From Crotophaga sulcirostris (lineage: Eukaryota > Chordata > Aves > Cuculiformes > Crotophagidae), in assembly GCA_013397455.1 (NCBI GenBank), contig VYZB01000190.1, positions 551,220 to 615,219 of the forward strand: a stretch of DNA of 64,000 bases, written 5' to 3'. Below, piece after piece: positions 39,523 to 51,464 of the stretch. The notes below the pieces were generated by a model. The model was not told the origin of the DNA and made no database searches. It saw only the letters and a list, made by a program, of their open reading frames with translations. The translations under genes and the position numbers were made by a program. Every line of letters begins with the position of its first letter. Position 1 is the stretch's first letter.

Positions 39523-42218
39523 GAGGACTGCGCCCTTCAGCACAGAAGTGCCTAAACGTTTTGGTTTTGGTAAAATAACTTAGAAAATGAATGAAGGACA
39601 AAATCAAAAAAACATTTTCACTTGTGCGTTTGAGAACTGTAGAGGCACAGCTATAATGTCAAAGGTTTCATCACATACAATCAGAAAAAACAGCTCTTTT
39701 TTTCTTTTATAATTTATAGATAAACAAACAGTAATGGAAAATCTATTTTTGTTTTCACCAATATATCTTATTTTTTCCAACAAAATAGAAACCCCACTAT
39801 ATTCAAACTTTATTAAGACCAAAAATATATTTTTTTCTCCGGAGTTATTTAGCTGTTTTGTATAAGTTTCATTTGAAATGGAGAATGCATGCTTGAAACA
39901 GAAAATACAAGTGTTTAGTTTTAAATATCAAAAATGGTTTTATTCTTTACATTCTTGACAACATTTTCAGTGTAAAAAATTCAATAATAAATATCTGCTT
40001 TTTTTTTTGATGGTTTATGGGTTTTTTTCAGCTGAGACTATGGAACATATTCTGCTATTTTTTTTTTTCCAATCATTTACCTTACAAAAAAAATCAAGTT
40101 TTTGAGAAAATTACTAGTTGTCAAGAGTCTTTTTGCTTGGCTCTGCCAAAGAAACAGAATCAGTACCATCCATTGCTACCACAAGATTTTCTTTGTGGTA
40201 CTGTAGCTGATAACAAAATTATTTTTTGTACTAAAAGTCGTAAGGGAGCTATCGCAATGAAGAAACAAAACAGCAGATGTTACCCAATATAACTACTGGT
40301 AAGCATCAGCTGAAAAATAACACACAAAAAGTAATACAAGCACTTAAGCGTTAGGAGATACAAATAAACACAAAAGTGTATGCTGTTTTCAAGAAAATAT
40401 AGTACCCAAAGGCATTAATCGACCCTATGGACTAAATAATGTATTTAGTAGTGTAATAACAAAGCCTTTATCAACTTAGAGGGGTGTAAAAGAGCATCAA
40501 AACCCACTAGCATTTTTCCTTCCATTACATAGCAAAATTGATTCAAAAACTATTTTAAAAAGAAAACTCTATTCTGATATCGTTCATGCTATTATCTAAA
40601 AAAAATAATTAGGGAAATTTTAAATAAGAGGAGAAATTTTAAATAAGAAAGATTTAATATGCCCCTTATGCTACTAGAAAAGTTTTATCACAATAACAGT
40701 CATATAGCAGTCATCATTAGTAGCTCCAAATTCATGCCTCAGTGAGCTTCTTGGAAAACTGCAAGACAAAACTCAAGATTGGGTTTGCCTGTTTTTTAAA
40801 AGAAAGTACTACTGTAATGGAAGTATGGCTAGAGGAATGCATATTGTAATGATGCTTTCTTGTTACAGGAAGAATCATTTAAGCCACTAAAAAAATCCCA
40901 AACCCAAACCTTAGGATTCCTTCAAGTTTTAAGATTTGCTGCTTTTAGCAAGAACCAGTTACGACAAAAATCGGAAACCTAGAAAATGGATCTTCTGCTA
41001 GCATACAATTGATGCAGCTCCATATAATTCAGGTTGAATATTTTCCTAATGAATGATCCTTGTCAAGAAGAACATTGCAAGAGCATGGTAAAGCTAAATA
41101 GGAGACTCCTCATGTCAGAGAGGATGTGAACATCTGAAAGGAACTTCTGGGAACTATTATGATTCCTTGCCACAATGTTCACACTATGACTCCAGCTTTT
41201 CCACAGTAATTCTAGGTAACTCGCTTACGCTACAGTTAACAAATTATGCAAAGACTGTCCAAGGCCTATGCTGAGATACTGGTCCTATTCTTTTTTTTTA
41301 ATAATCCTTTACCAATGAGAATTTCTGCTCTGTGTGCACAAGCACTGGTGGATAGGCAGTTGCACATAAAGAAGCAGAGAAACAATGTAACAGCTCTAGA
41401 AGTGGAAAATAATTTTTTTTAAAGAAAACACAGGACTTGGGGGAAGCCAGGGCAGAGTTAGAGGAATTACATTTGCAAAGTTCTTCCTTTTGCTCTGTTC
41501 TTACCAAAAGGCAGCTACTCTTTATGGCTCTGGAGCGTAGACTCAGAGCTATGAACTGGTGGTGGGCAGTACATGGAGTCTGATAATCAGAACAGGCTGG
41601 TACTTGGGTTGACTACTCATTAAGAAGATTTCAACCTAATGGCTTAAGTGGTTCAAAGGGTTTAATAGAGGTCTTTCTCAGTGGACTGAATTTTACCCTT
41701 GTTGAATGTTACAAGCATAAGAATGTAGAACAAAGTCAAATGCAGAAACTGGAAGCAATTTCTTGTGAACTGAGCTAAAACTTGGGGATATGAACAGGTT
41801 GCAAAAAGAGAAGGGAGACGGTTCCCTTCCTCTGTATCTTTCTATTTCTTATGCACTCCTCTGTCTCCTGCACAATGGTAAGAACTGCACTACAGACAAG
41901 CAAACACTTTCCAAATACGAGCTCTGGTCTGTGAGAAAAAGTGAATGATAACTTAGCAACATGGGAAATCAGATAAATGAAGACTGCCCTTTTTCCATTT
42001 GCCTATTCAATAATTCCCTATTTTAAATAACACAATACTGAGTAACTCATGAACGCTTCAGAGTATGTATGAGAATGACTTTCCAACAGTGACAGACAAG
42101 ATTCAGAATGAAAAATTTCACTGTCAGGCAAGAAAAATTTGCAATAATTTTCTGTAATATAAGCAGACTTTTTTAGCACTTTTTTTTGCAGAAGCAATTC
42201 TAAATAACAGAGCTTGTC
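39523..42218. other. AT-rich noncoding DNA
   Basis: No gene is recognised. T runs of eight to ten occur at about 40,000-40,070, so long homopolymers are not confined to A on this contig. An imperfect 19-bp tandem repeat (GAAATTTTAAATAAGAGGA type) lies at 40,612-40,649. Confidence 0.5.
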
Positions 42219-42288
42219 TTATAATAGCATTTCTGTAATAACGGTGTTTTATAACAGAAGTGCTATTATTACAGAAATGGTATTATAA
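42219..42288. repeat. Inverted repeat, 23-bp arms with one mismatch
   Basis: The left arm 42,219-42,241 and right arm 42,266-42,288 are reverse complements except for one base (C against G), with a 24-base spacer. The spacer and right arm also contain a second diverged inverted copy of the left arm (42,250-42,270, TTATAACAGAAGTGCTATTAT). The region is thus built from at least three related units. The pattern suggests a small inverted-repeat DNA transposon remnant or nested hairpin; no family is assigned. Confidence 0.8.
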
Positions 42289-44080
42289 TAGTAGCATTAT
42301 TATTGTAGAATCTTTTCTATAAGAGGAGTGCTAAATAAGCCCGTTTGTATTATAGAAAATGATTGCAAACTTCTTCCATGGAGCTGAAAATGCCTAAGCC
42401 TTTATGTCTAATGTGATCTAGATTTTAAGAAGGTTCATGGAAGTCTAAAAAAAAAAATCTTTCCAAAGGAATCCATCCTCCAGACCAACTGAAATCTACG
42501 GCATGGCTCAGCAAATGGTATATCTGTCACCAAATTTTAAAATCAAACTTGAACTCCAAATCAAAAGTGGTTCAATGCAGAAGTTAGCAGAACATGTCTT
42601 TGGGAAGAGTGAAATATTTTCACTGCCGGAGTAAAGCACTGAAATGTTGGAATATCATCTGAAGTGATAAAAAGATGTAATATTCAATAACAGTTATACA
42701 GCAAAAATGCTTTGGAAGAAATCTTATATCTATATCAACTACATTAATATAAATTTCACTCATCATTCAATAAAGTATATATTGCTTTGCCATATACTTA
42801 GGAAGCATTCATCTAAAGGATTTCACTGTATATATAGGAAATGAATAAGTAAATTTTAGTTTATAAAATACAGCTTCTTTTTATTAAAGTTATCTGGTAA
42901 TACTTCAGTGCTGAGATTCCAGTGCAGTATAGAAGACAGAAAGAATTTAAGTTCCAAAGCTACTGACCTTTTTAACATTAAAATAAAATCCTATATACTT
43001 CTAGGTGGATACAATCAGATTATACCATCTGGTTAGGATGGAGTCTATGAAACAGTAAAGTGAGAAAATTCAATAAACTCATATCCTCTGCAGGCATTTT
43101 TACATTTTTTAGACTGTCATGAAAGCTTTAGATGTGTGTTTCTATGAAATGAACTTATTTTATTATTGATTTCAGGCAGAAAGGAGTTTTGCTGGACCAT
43201 TTTTTTTTGCAGCCTGCATTGCTACGCAAAGTAGTCTTCCTTACAGAAAGGGTCCTAGCTTATAGTCACAAATTAAAATTGTCATCAGCTATCTTTTTTT
43301 CTTTTGAGATTGAAAGATGATGTATGACACAGAAAGACATAGTTTATAATGCATATTTAAGAATAATTCTAATACAATAACAATAAAACTTACTGATTAG
43401 CTTTTTTAATTGTTTCTCAAATATACATTCCTATACTTGGTATGTTTACAACCCATGTATTAAATAGAGATTTTATATTCATTCCAAAAACAATGGCAAG
43501 AGATTTGCAAAAATGATCTTGTAAAAAACCCATGAAACTAACCCTAACTGTGCTGCTTCCTCTGTATTTATGACCACGATGTTTAATCACAGGAGCAAAT
43601 ATTCTCATGTTCAAGTCCCTTGCCTCAGCCACAGTTTAGTTCTGGACACACTGAAGCTGAGGATTACTCAGCCACTCTGAAAGGTACATTGCAAATACTG
43701 CTGTTTCTCTACAGCTCAGCAGAGTGTTTTCTCTACCTACGCTTGGATTTCTTTCTCTCTCTCTCTGATTTTTGTTTCTTCCCACTCACTAGTTAGTCAG
43801 GTTAGCAGCAAAGTTCATCACACTCTGCTATTTCTTCTGTTGCTCCCACATGCATTTTTTAATACACCAGCTGTTTAGGTTCTCATTCAAATCACTGCAA
43901 AGTCCTGTCAGTTCCCCTATGTCGAAATACAAATGGTGAAGTATTAATGATCAAAGAGAAAAGTTTTAATTGAAAAGTTTAAATTACGGTCTTTCAGTGC
44001 ATTTGTTTGCTTGTTCTTTCCATTGCATCAGCTCGTTGGGGCATGAAATGTCTATTCCTGTCTTTTTCATTGGAAAGAAT
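42289..44080. other. AT-rich noncoding DNA
   Basis: No gene is recognised. Further TATTATAGAAAAT-type words at 42,300-42,360 may extend the inverted-repeat cluster. A short (CT)n tract lies at about 43,755-43,768. Confidence 0.45.
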
Positions 44081-44135
44081 ATGTATTTATTGTATGTATT
44101 GTATTATATGTATTGTATTGTATGTATTATATGTA
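44081..44135. repeat. (TATTG/TATG)n microsatellite
   Basis: Imperfect repetition of TATTGTATG and TATTATATG units across about 55 bases. Confidence 0.85.
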
Positions 44136-44589
44136 ACAAGTGACAAAGTGAAATTGGGGCGAACACCAGAATGCCACATTTTTCCTAAATAGTCTGTTGG
44201 CAGCACCTTATGCGGGGAAGTTTCTCAAGTCCCCACTTATGCCACACTCTCTCCTGCCAGTTCTATCTGGCTTTCCATAGCACCAAAATCATAGGCATTC
44301 TTTTCAAGCATTTGCAGTTACCCTGCAAAATACTTTTCTCAAATATTTCATTTTGGTTTGGCAAATCTGTACATATGTGCTACACTTGGCTGCTGCACGT
44401 CCACTCCATGCCTAGCTCTAGCCACTGTTTTATTATCTCATACTTTTTTTCAAAGTCTTGAAACATGAATTTATAAATTAGGAAATTAAAGTAAATGCCT
44501 ATATTTTATCAAAGTCTGTTGATGTAATACTAACTAGCAAAACAATACGCTCTCCCTACCAGGCTTCTTGCCCCCATAAGAAAATCCAA

Positions 44590-44627
44590 TTCAAAATGAG
44601 ATCACAGTACAGTGACCTCATTCTGAA
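44590..44627. repeat. 38-bp near-perfect palindrome
   Basis: The sequence runs TTCAAAATGAGATCACAGT and continues ACAGTGACCTCATTCTGAA. Sixteen of 19 possible pairs match around the central GTAC. Two of the three mismatches are A against C, which would become G-U wobble pairs in a minus-strand transcript. The arms have almost no loop. Confidence 0.85.
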
Positions 44628-44777
44628 TGTTACCTTATGCTTTTGGCAGCCCAGAAGAAAACACCCCTAGCTCTTGTGCTGTGTTTCGATCTCTTTGAAT
44701 TTCTCCAGGGGTTTGAATATCTGCTGAAAAGCTCTCTGTAACTCTGAAAACACCAAAAGAGGAAAGGGATGGAAATT

Positions 44778-44809
44778 GGGAGGGGGAGGCGGGGAGTTGG
44801 GGAGGGGGG
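44778..44809 (+). repeat. G-tract with G-quadruplex potential
   Basis: Five G runs of three or more (GGG, GGGGG, GGGG, GGGG, GGGGGG) lie within 32 bases with loops of one to four bases. This satisfies the usual G3+N1-7 quadruplex pattern on the plus strand. It is exceptional in this AT-rich window. No promoter or CpG island accompanies it. Confidence 0.8.
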
Positions 44810-44857
44810 AACACAAGGGAGGGGTGTGAAAAGTGGGGATTAGCTGATGAAAAAATG

Positions 44858-45070
44858 TCAAGCTGCCTGCAGTGGAGGCAAGAAGGGGTCGAGTGTAATA
44901 AAGCCAATTAGCAGCGCAGTGGATAAGAAGCCATATTTGAAATAAAGGAGTGATAATTTTAAGCAGGAAAGGAGAGATTAGAATACAGAAGTGCTAATGG
45001 TATGCAGTTTGGAAAGGAGATGGTAAAGTACTGGATTGAGAAAGACAAGATGAAACCAAATACAAATCCT
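44858..45070 (+). repeat. Unclassified old interspersed repeat, copy B
   Basis: This is the partner of copy A at 14,530-14,748, in the same orientation. It keeps AAGCCAATTA, GGAGTGATAATTTT, GGAGAGATTAGAATACAG, AAGTGCTAATGG and AAGACAAGATGAAA. An extra block GCAGCGCAGTGGATAAG is present that copy A lacks. The G-tract at 44.78-44.81 kb lies just upstream, outside the alignable part. Confidence 0.65.
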
Positions 45071-48000
45071 AACGTTTCTCCTAGATCCTTAAATTAATGC
45101 TCCTTTATTTCTCTACTAGCCTGCATGCTGAATGATGCACAGATTATACAGATTTCCTGATTCCTTTGCTTCTTTTGCTTGCAGTAGGATTCTTGCACTT
45201 ATGAATGCTTCTTCCTCATTTCCAAGCAACTTCTTTCCTTTGTCTGTTATAGTAAACTGATTTACTAGAATACCTCTTGACTAATCTCTTTCTATTTTGC
45301 ATGGTCTTACAAATAGTCAGTGTCAAGTATTACTTTAAAATAACCTTATTTTCTATTTTTATGTACAACCTATAATTACTGATTTTATTTTGTAGGCTAT
45401 TTGCTGGTATATTACTAACTTGTTTCCATATTTTACACAGCTTGCTACTTGATAATAACTGTGGGCACAATGGAAAATTTAGGCTTAATTTAGATTCTGC
45501 TTATATTATTCTTTCTTTTTTAAAAAAATACCTCAGTCACTGAATACACTGGCTTTGTTTTTCAAATGTGTAAATGGTCTTAAAGAAGAGAATATATGCA
45601 AAACATCCCAGTCCTCACTGCTTTCTAAAGTAACTTTCACTCCCCACACTATCAGTTTACATCAGGGGAACACCTGTAACATAAATTTATGGCTTTTTAA
45701 TACCTAACAGCATTTTTGCAATTGTTGGGGTTTATTCACACATCTAGAACAATGTATTTGCAAGTTAAATAAATTAGCCTCCTGTTTTGTTGTACTCCTA
45801 CTCAGATATAACCAGCTTGAATGTAAACAATCAAGGATTCAAAGCACACAGTATTTTTTCAGTGGATATATACCAAGACTGAATCTGTATTCCTAAAATT
45901 AATACTTCAGTGGGATCAGTATTCACCCCATGAATCCAACATCTCATGTTTGCTAGAGAACCAAGCATACTGATGCCTGTATCAGAGCCATTCTTTGCCA
46001 GGGAAGAGTCTAAAAAATTATCTCAATTTGAAATAATGTAAGAGATGTTTTGAACAAATTAATTAGTTGGGTAGTAAAGAATCACCATGAATCATAAGTA
46101 ACCACCTATAGTTTTAAAAGAATTCACGCATAAAATTGCTGGTCTATTAACTGTGGTATGTAAATGACCATTTCAATCTGCCTTTGTACAAAGAAAAGGG
46201 AGATGGCATATGTAATAGCAATTCATTAAAATGTCTCCAGAGGTGATCTGGGAACTAAAGACAGAAAGTCTGACTTCTTTATCAGACAAACTGTTACACA
46301 TTAAAATGAATATGTTAGTAAATACATGGAGCACCAGAAAGCAGGGCTTTTGTAAAGAGAATTGATGCTTCACAAATCTATTAGAGGTTTTTGAGACATA
46401 TGATACAGGTGATGTCTTGGATACGTATTTCTCACCAAAGGTTCCAAAAGCAAACTGTAAAAATTGGGGGATAAAACAGAAGGTACTTTCAAAAATTCGC
46501 TATTGATTAAAAGACAGAAAACAATATTCCAAATGAAGAGAGGATATTTAATCTTAAATGAATCTAATCTTAAAAATGATGCAAGTATTGATGTGACCAA
46601 GCAATGGGATGACCCAACATTATTCTACATACCATATATTCTGCTGACTACAAATAGTTACAGAAAGACTACAGAATTACAAAATAATTTAGTCTGGAGA
46701 GTCATCTGTTCCCACTTAAAGCAGAACCATTTTGAAGTCAGATCAGGTTGATAATAGCCTTGTCTGGATGAATTTTGAATACCTCCAAGGATGACAGTTA
46801 CAAAACTTCTTTGCAACCTGTTCCAGTATTTGATCGCACTTGATGGAAAACAAAACAACAAAACAAAATAAACTTTCAGAGTCTAACTGGAATTTCCATT
46901 TTCACAGCTCTGATCTTTTCACTGTGTACTTCTGAGAAGAGTCTGGCTTTGTCTACTCTGTAATGTCCCACTGGTAGTTCAAGCCAGTATAAGGTCATCT
47001 CTGGGCTTTCTTTCCTTGAGGCCAAATAAACTCTCCCCTCCACTCTTTACTGAGTCATAAATTTGGGCATAGTACTCCAGCAGCACTGAAAGTGCTGAAC
47101 AAAAATTAAAAAAAATACTTCTCTCCACCTTTTGACTATGTAGTTGGCCTTCATTGCTGCAAGGGTACCATGCTGATTCATATTCAATTGGTCCACCAGA
47201 ACCCCCGATCTCTTTCCTATAAAGTTTCATTTTATCCTGTCACTACCCAGTGAATAAAGTGATCACCATAAAGTAATCAACAATAGTCATAAAGAAGGCA
47301 GAAAAATAAACGGAAGAAGTTTACAGTAAAACAGAAAAAAATCACTGGGCACTGTTCAAGAAATAAATCTACATCAATACAGCATGTAACTCTGATTTTC
47401 CTTTATTTTAGAAAAAAAAAAAAGAATATCAATAGAAAAGTAGAAAAAGGAAAGAATGGTCAGAGGCATGGTAGGTCTTTCAAATGAGAAAAAACTTAGC
47501 AGATTAAGACCCGACATAGAGGGCATGACTGAGTGGCAATATAATAGAAATCCAAAGTCATAAACAGAGGTAAAAAGAGGAAGTTGGAATAAGTTATTAT
47601 ATCTCATAAAACTAAAACTATGAACACTCAGTGGCATCATCAGACAGATTTTTTTTAAAAGAAAAAAAGAAGAAGAAGAAAAGTATTGCTTTTTACAATG
47701 CATAATATGCTGTGGAGCTGCAGTTCTTCTTTCCGAATCTCTAGAGGTCAAAAGTGTAAATGGCTAGAAGGACTAGTTGATGGAAAATAGGTACATTGGA
47801 AGTTATTAAACACAGTAGTCCATCTGCAACCTTTCACTCAAGCAAGCCCTAAAGCACTGTTTGCTGGAAATCCTAGAGTCAGAGCAATTCTGTAAGTTCT
47901 TGTTGTCTTCCTTAAGTATCCAGTACCCATCAGCATTATAGGCAAGACACTAGCCTAGATATACATTTGATATGATGTATCTTGGTCATTCTTATGATTA

Positions 48001-48656
48001 TTTTATGTTAACTAGACCTATGAACAACAGAGAAAATAGAAGCACTGCAACCCTGGTTTAATGACTGTAAGTATTTGATAAGGCTGGTTTTAGGGCTGCT
48101 CCTGAGAATAAAACTGCCTGCCTTCACACAGTGTGCTTGAAAGTATAGTCTGAGGTCTTGCCAGAACACTTAAACAATTACGATGCGTGTCAGGCGCTCT
48201 GACAGTAGATGCTTCAGAGAATGGGTGTAAACTACCAGCAGGTAAAGGTTAGAAAACAATGAGGAAAGGGCATAGGATCACAGTCATGGATCCGTGCCAC
48301 AGAAGGAAAAACAGATCCTATGGATATGTCTGTCTCGAGCTAAAGCATTCTCTAATCAGCTTTCACTCACCCCTTTCTTTCAGCTGCTTAGTCAATGGCC
48401 TAGCTTTAGAATAGTTAAAATTTTGGTTTGCTTTAGACTCACAGACTGAGTTCAGGTGTTGAAGCACCTCAAGCCTGTTCCATATCCTTATCTTGCCTAT
48501 CCTGATAATACTCTGCATTTGGTGGCTACAAACTCTAGGGTAGACAAACTAAAGGAAATGCAATATATGTATGGCAGAATGTTCTCCTACTCGTTCCAAG
48601 TGAAGGCAGTTCCATACATTTTAAATTCACACCTGAAATAACATTTAGGAAATAAT
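45071..48656. other. AT-rich noncoding DNA
   Basis: No gene, RNA or repeat family is recognised. The 125-codon minus-strand frame at 47,374-47,751 is rich in Phe and Ser, overlaps A-rich tracts, and has no recognisable domain. Confidence 0.5.
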
Positions 48657-48711
48657 TTAAATAAATAAATAAAATANAAATAAATAAAATAAATAAATAA
48701 ATAAATAAAAT
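48657..48711. repeat. (AAAT)n microsatellite with one unresolved base
   Basis: AAAT units repeat about 13 times with occasional AAAAT variants. A single N stands at 48,677, so the true repeat number is uncertain. Confidence 0.95.
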
Positions 48712-51392
48712 CAACCACACACCACTGGAATAATTTGACTGAGATGTTTTTACCAGAATACTTGTTCTAAGATGCTAATATTGAGAAAAAAAAACCAGCT
48801 ATATATCTAATATCAACAAAAAAAGAGATGCACAAGGACATAACCTTAGTAAAAATTCTAAGAATTTTATGTTATATAGGTTTCTCCTGACTGAAAGCAC
48901 AAGGGTGGATTTTTCCTTGCTCCCATAAAAGTCACTTATAATCTAAGATCCACATTTCACAGTTTGGCAGCTGGAAGACAGTTCATGGAAAAGTTCTTTG
49001 GGACTTTTCCAGGGCACTTTGTTCTTATTGACAAGCGGATTCCAGCTATGTTGAACTGATTCTTCCTGGTTTTCAGGGAGTTTTGTAGTACCTTTCTCAA
49101 ACAGGTTTCCTTCAGGGATTAGTCTGCTGAACAGCTTCTTTACCTTATCTTGTAGGTGTAGTTCACAGTTTATTTACATAGCCTCTTCCTCCCTTATTAT
49201 GCAAATTAGCTTTCTCATTTTCCCTCTTCATCGCTTTATCTTTTATTTATGGCTAGGAAATTCATCAGCTATCTGACTTTCCTATTTTATTCCTACATGT
49301 TATTTTCCTATATTATCCTTATACTCTTCCATCTGAGTTGAGAAAATGTGGTCTAGGAACCAGCCAGCATGACGACCCTCTACCTTTACTGAACAAACAA
49401 CTCCCTAAATCCTATATCGAGAGGCCAAAATTTACTGAATGTATGTCAACAGCTATAGACAAAATAGATATAGTAAACTGATCAATGGAATTATACCATG
49501 AAAAAAATTGTCTTTGGAATGTCGCGTGGGCACCTCTCACTAGAGGCATTAAGCACACACACAAAAAGGTATTTTAAAATACTATTGATCATCTTTTCTC
49601 CATCTATACAGTAAGCTGGTTCTGTTACTGATGTGTGTGATTCCTCTTAAGGAAGTTATACTACTCAAACACTATGAAACCTCTTTGAGTTGCATTTATT
49701 TATATTGTAATTTTTCCACAAAGAATTTCTCACACCTTTTCAAATCACATTTTTAACTCACATTTTTATCTTTTTATTTTATTTTACACTAAGGTGCAAA
49801 TTTGGAGTTGAAAAACCAATTTAATATTTTTCAGCCCATGTTTCATTTTGGCTTGGAAACCTAACGAAGAGACAACTTGTTTCATATTTCTAGTATTTTT
49901 ATATATAAATAGTTTCTTTTCACTATTACCTTTTAGAAACTCAAATGTGAGTAAAGATACCAGTTAGGTATCATAGAAATTTAATGAGGATTCCAATCAT
50001 AACAACTATGCTGATTACATCAGTTAGCGTGTATTGTTTATACTAGATATAGCATGCATACATCAAATCATTTATCATATGAGTTTCATTTTTAGGATCC
50101 TTGCTATATGTGTTACAACTTAGAAATTCCAGTAAGTTACTAGTGAAACATTGTCTTAATATTCTGTGATGCTAACAAGGAAAGAAGAGGTGGCAGCTCT
50201 TTTTTCACACTTGGTACAACTGGGCTTCTTATACCTAAATCCTCAGCAAAGTTTCCCACATCTTAAGAAATTACACTTTCCTTGTCAAACCAGTCAGAAG
50301 GATTTCATGCAAGCATGAGATCATTATTTCAGCATCTCTCAACCTGCAAAAGAATCTTTTTACTGCCTGCATCTAAGCAGTCAGTCTATACATCAGTTAG
50401 ACAAAAGCACTCAGCTCTTTGCAATACGTACTGCTCTGTCTTGTTAAAGCACAAAATACAGAGCCTCTGCATCAACAAACCTCGTCACCCAAAATAAAGA
50501 GTAATCTGCCCTATACACCCCATTCATAAATGTATCAAGTTTCATACTAGAACTATTTATTTCTGTTATTCCTGTAGCCAGTAATACCTGAGCTGATGTT
50601 CCAGAACTGTACATCTTATAACCACAGACTTACTCGTTTCCATCCTAAATTTATTCACAAATAGAAAAACGCATCTTCTGAGTTTTAAACCTCAACTCTT
50701 ATTACCAAGTTTACTAGGGTAACAGGTTATGTGTGCACACACTATACACTTATGGCCATATCTTAAAATGCAAGAAAATTAAAAGGGAATGAGGCTGTAA
50801 ATGAAAAGGCTGTTAGAGATGGATGTCTTCTAAGTGATATATGTGATAGAAGAGATTAGCATTAACTGATCTTCTTGAAGAATGTACAAGTATAATTCAT
50901 TATAATGGCTTAGAAGTGCAATTAGTGAACTATAGTGTAAATGACACTGCTGTTCATAGACCTACCCATAAGAGTAATTATATTTTGAAAACTACTTAGT
51001 GAAAAATTGATTGAATGGGTCCTATGGGCATAGATAATTGAGATAAAAATATGTAAACAAATGCCCATTAATAAGTTTTACAGCAAATTTATATATTTAC
51101 ATGTTTGCTAGTCTGGGAATACACTCAAGGAATGGGAATATTCTGGTGTTTTATTTTGAAGGCATATTTAAATGAAAAAATATTTTATGCCTTTGCAAAC
51201 AATACTATTTGATTATTCTTACATTGTATAGAAAGATTCTTTGTCATTTTCTGCTCACTAAGTCCTGATACTTCGAAAATAGTGATGCTCAGGGAAAAAA
51301 AAAAACAAACAAACTTGACTATCCTCAATCATTTAACTTAAGTTTCTAGATGTGTATAGCGTTGGAGTGGCACGTTCTAGGTCAGAACAAAC
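48712..51392. other. AT-rich noncoding DNA
   Basis: Nothing is recognised in this stretch beyond short chance frames. Confidence 0.5.
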
Positions 51393-51464
51393 CTGCCTAG
51401 TGGTGGCTGCAGGAATTCCTGGGGCAACAGGAGCTGTATTATTTGTACGATAGCAGTATAAACT
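51393..51464 (-). CDS. Candidate 72-nt in-frame exon (24 codons)
   Basis: On the minus strand TTTATTACAG precedes base 51,464 and a GTTTGT donor follows base 51,393 after CAG. The interval between them is exactly 72 nt and open in phase 0. It encodes SLYCYRTNNTAPVAPG then IPAATTRQ, rich in Pro, Ala and Thr like an extracellular or linker segment. A possible branch point (CTTAC) lies about 30 nt upstream of the acceptor. No second exon is identified nearby, the pyrimidine tract is weak, and the frame also stays open on both sides, so chance is quite possible. I do not recognise the protein. Confidence 0.25.

Noticed and set aside
39266..39607. 113-codon minus-strand frame
   Set aside because: It is antisense to a CR1 copy, and CR1 3' regions often leave open antisense frames.
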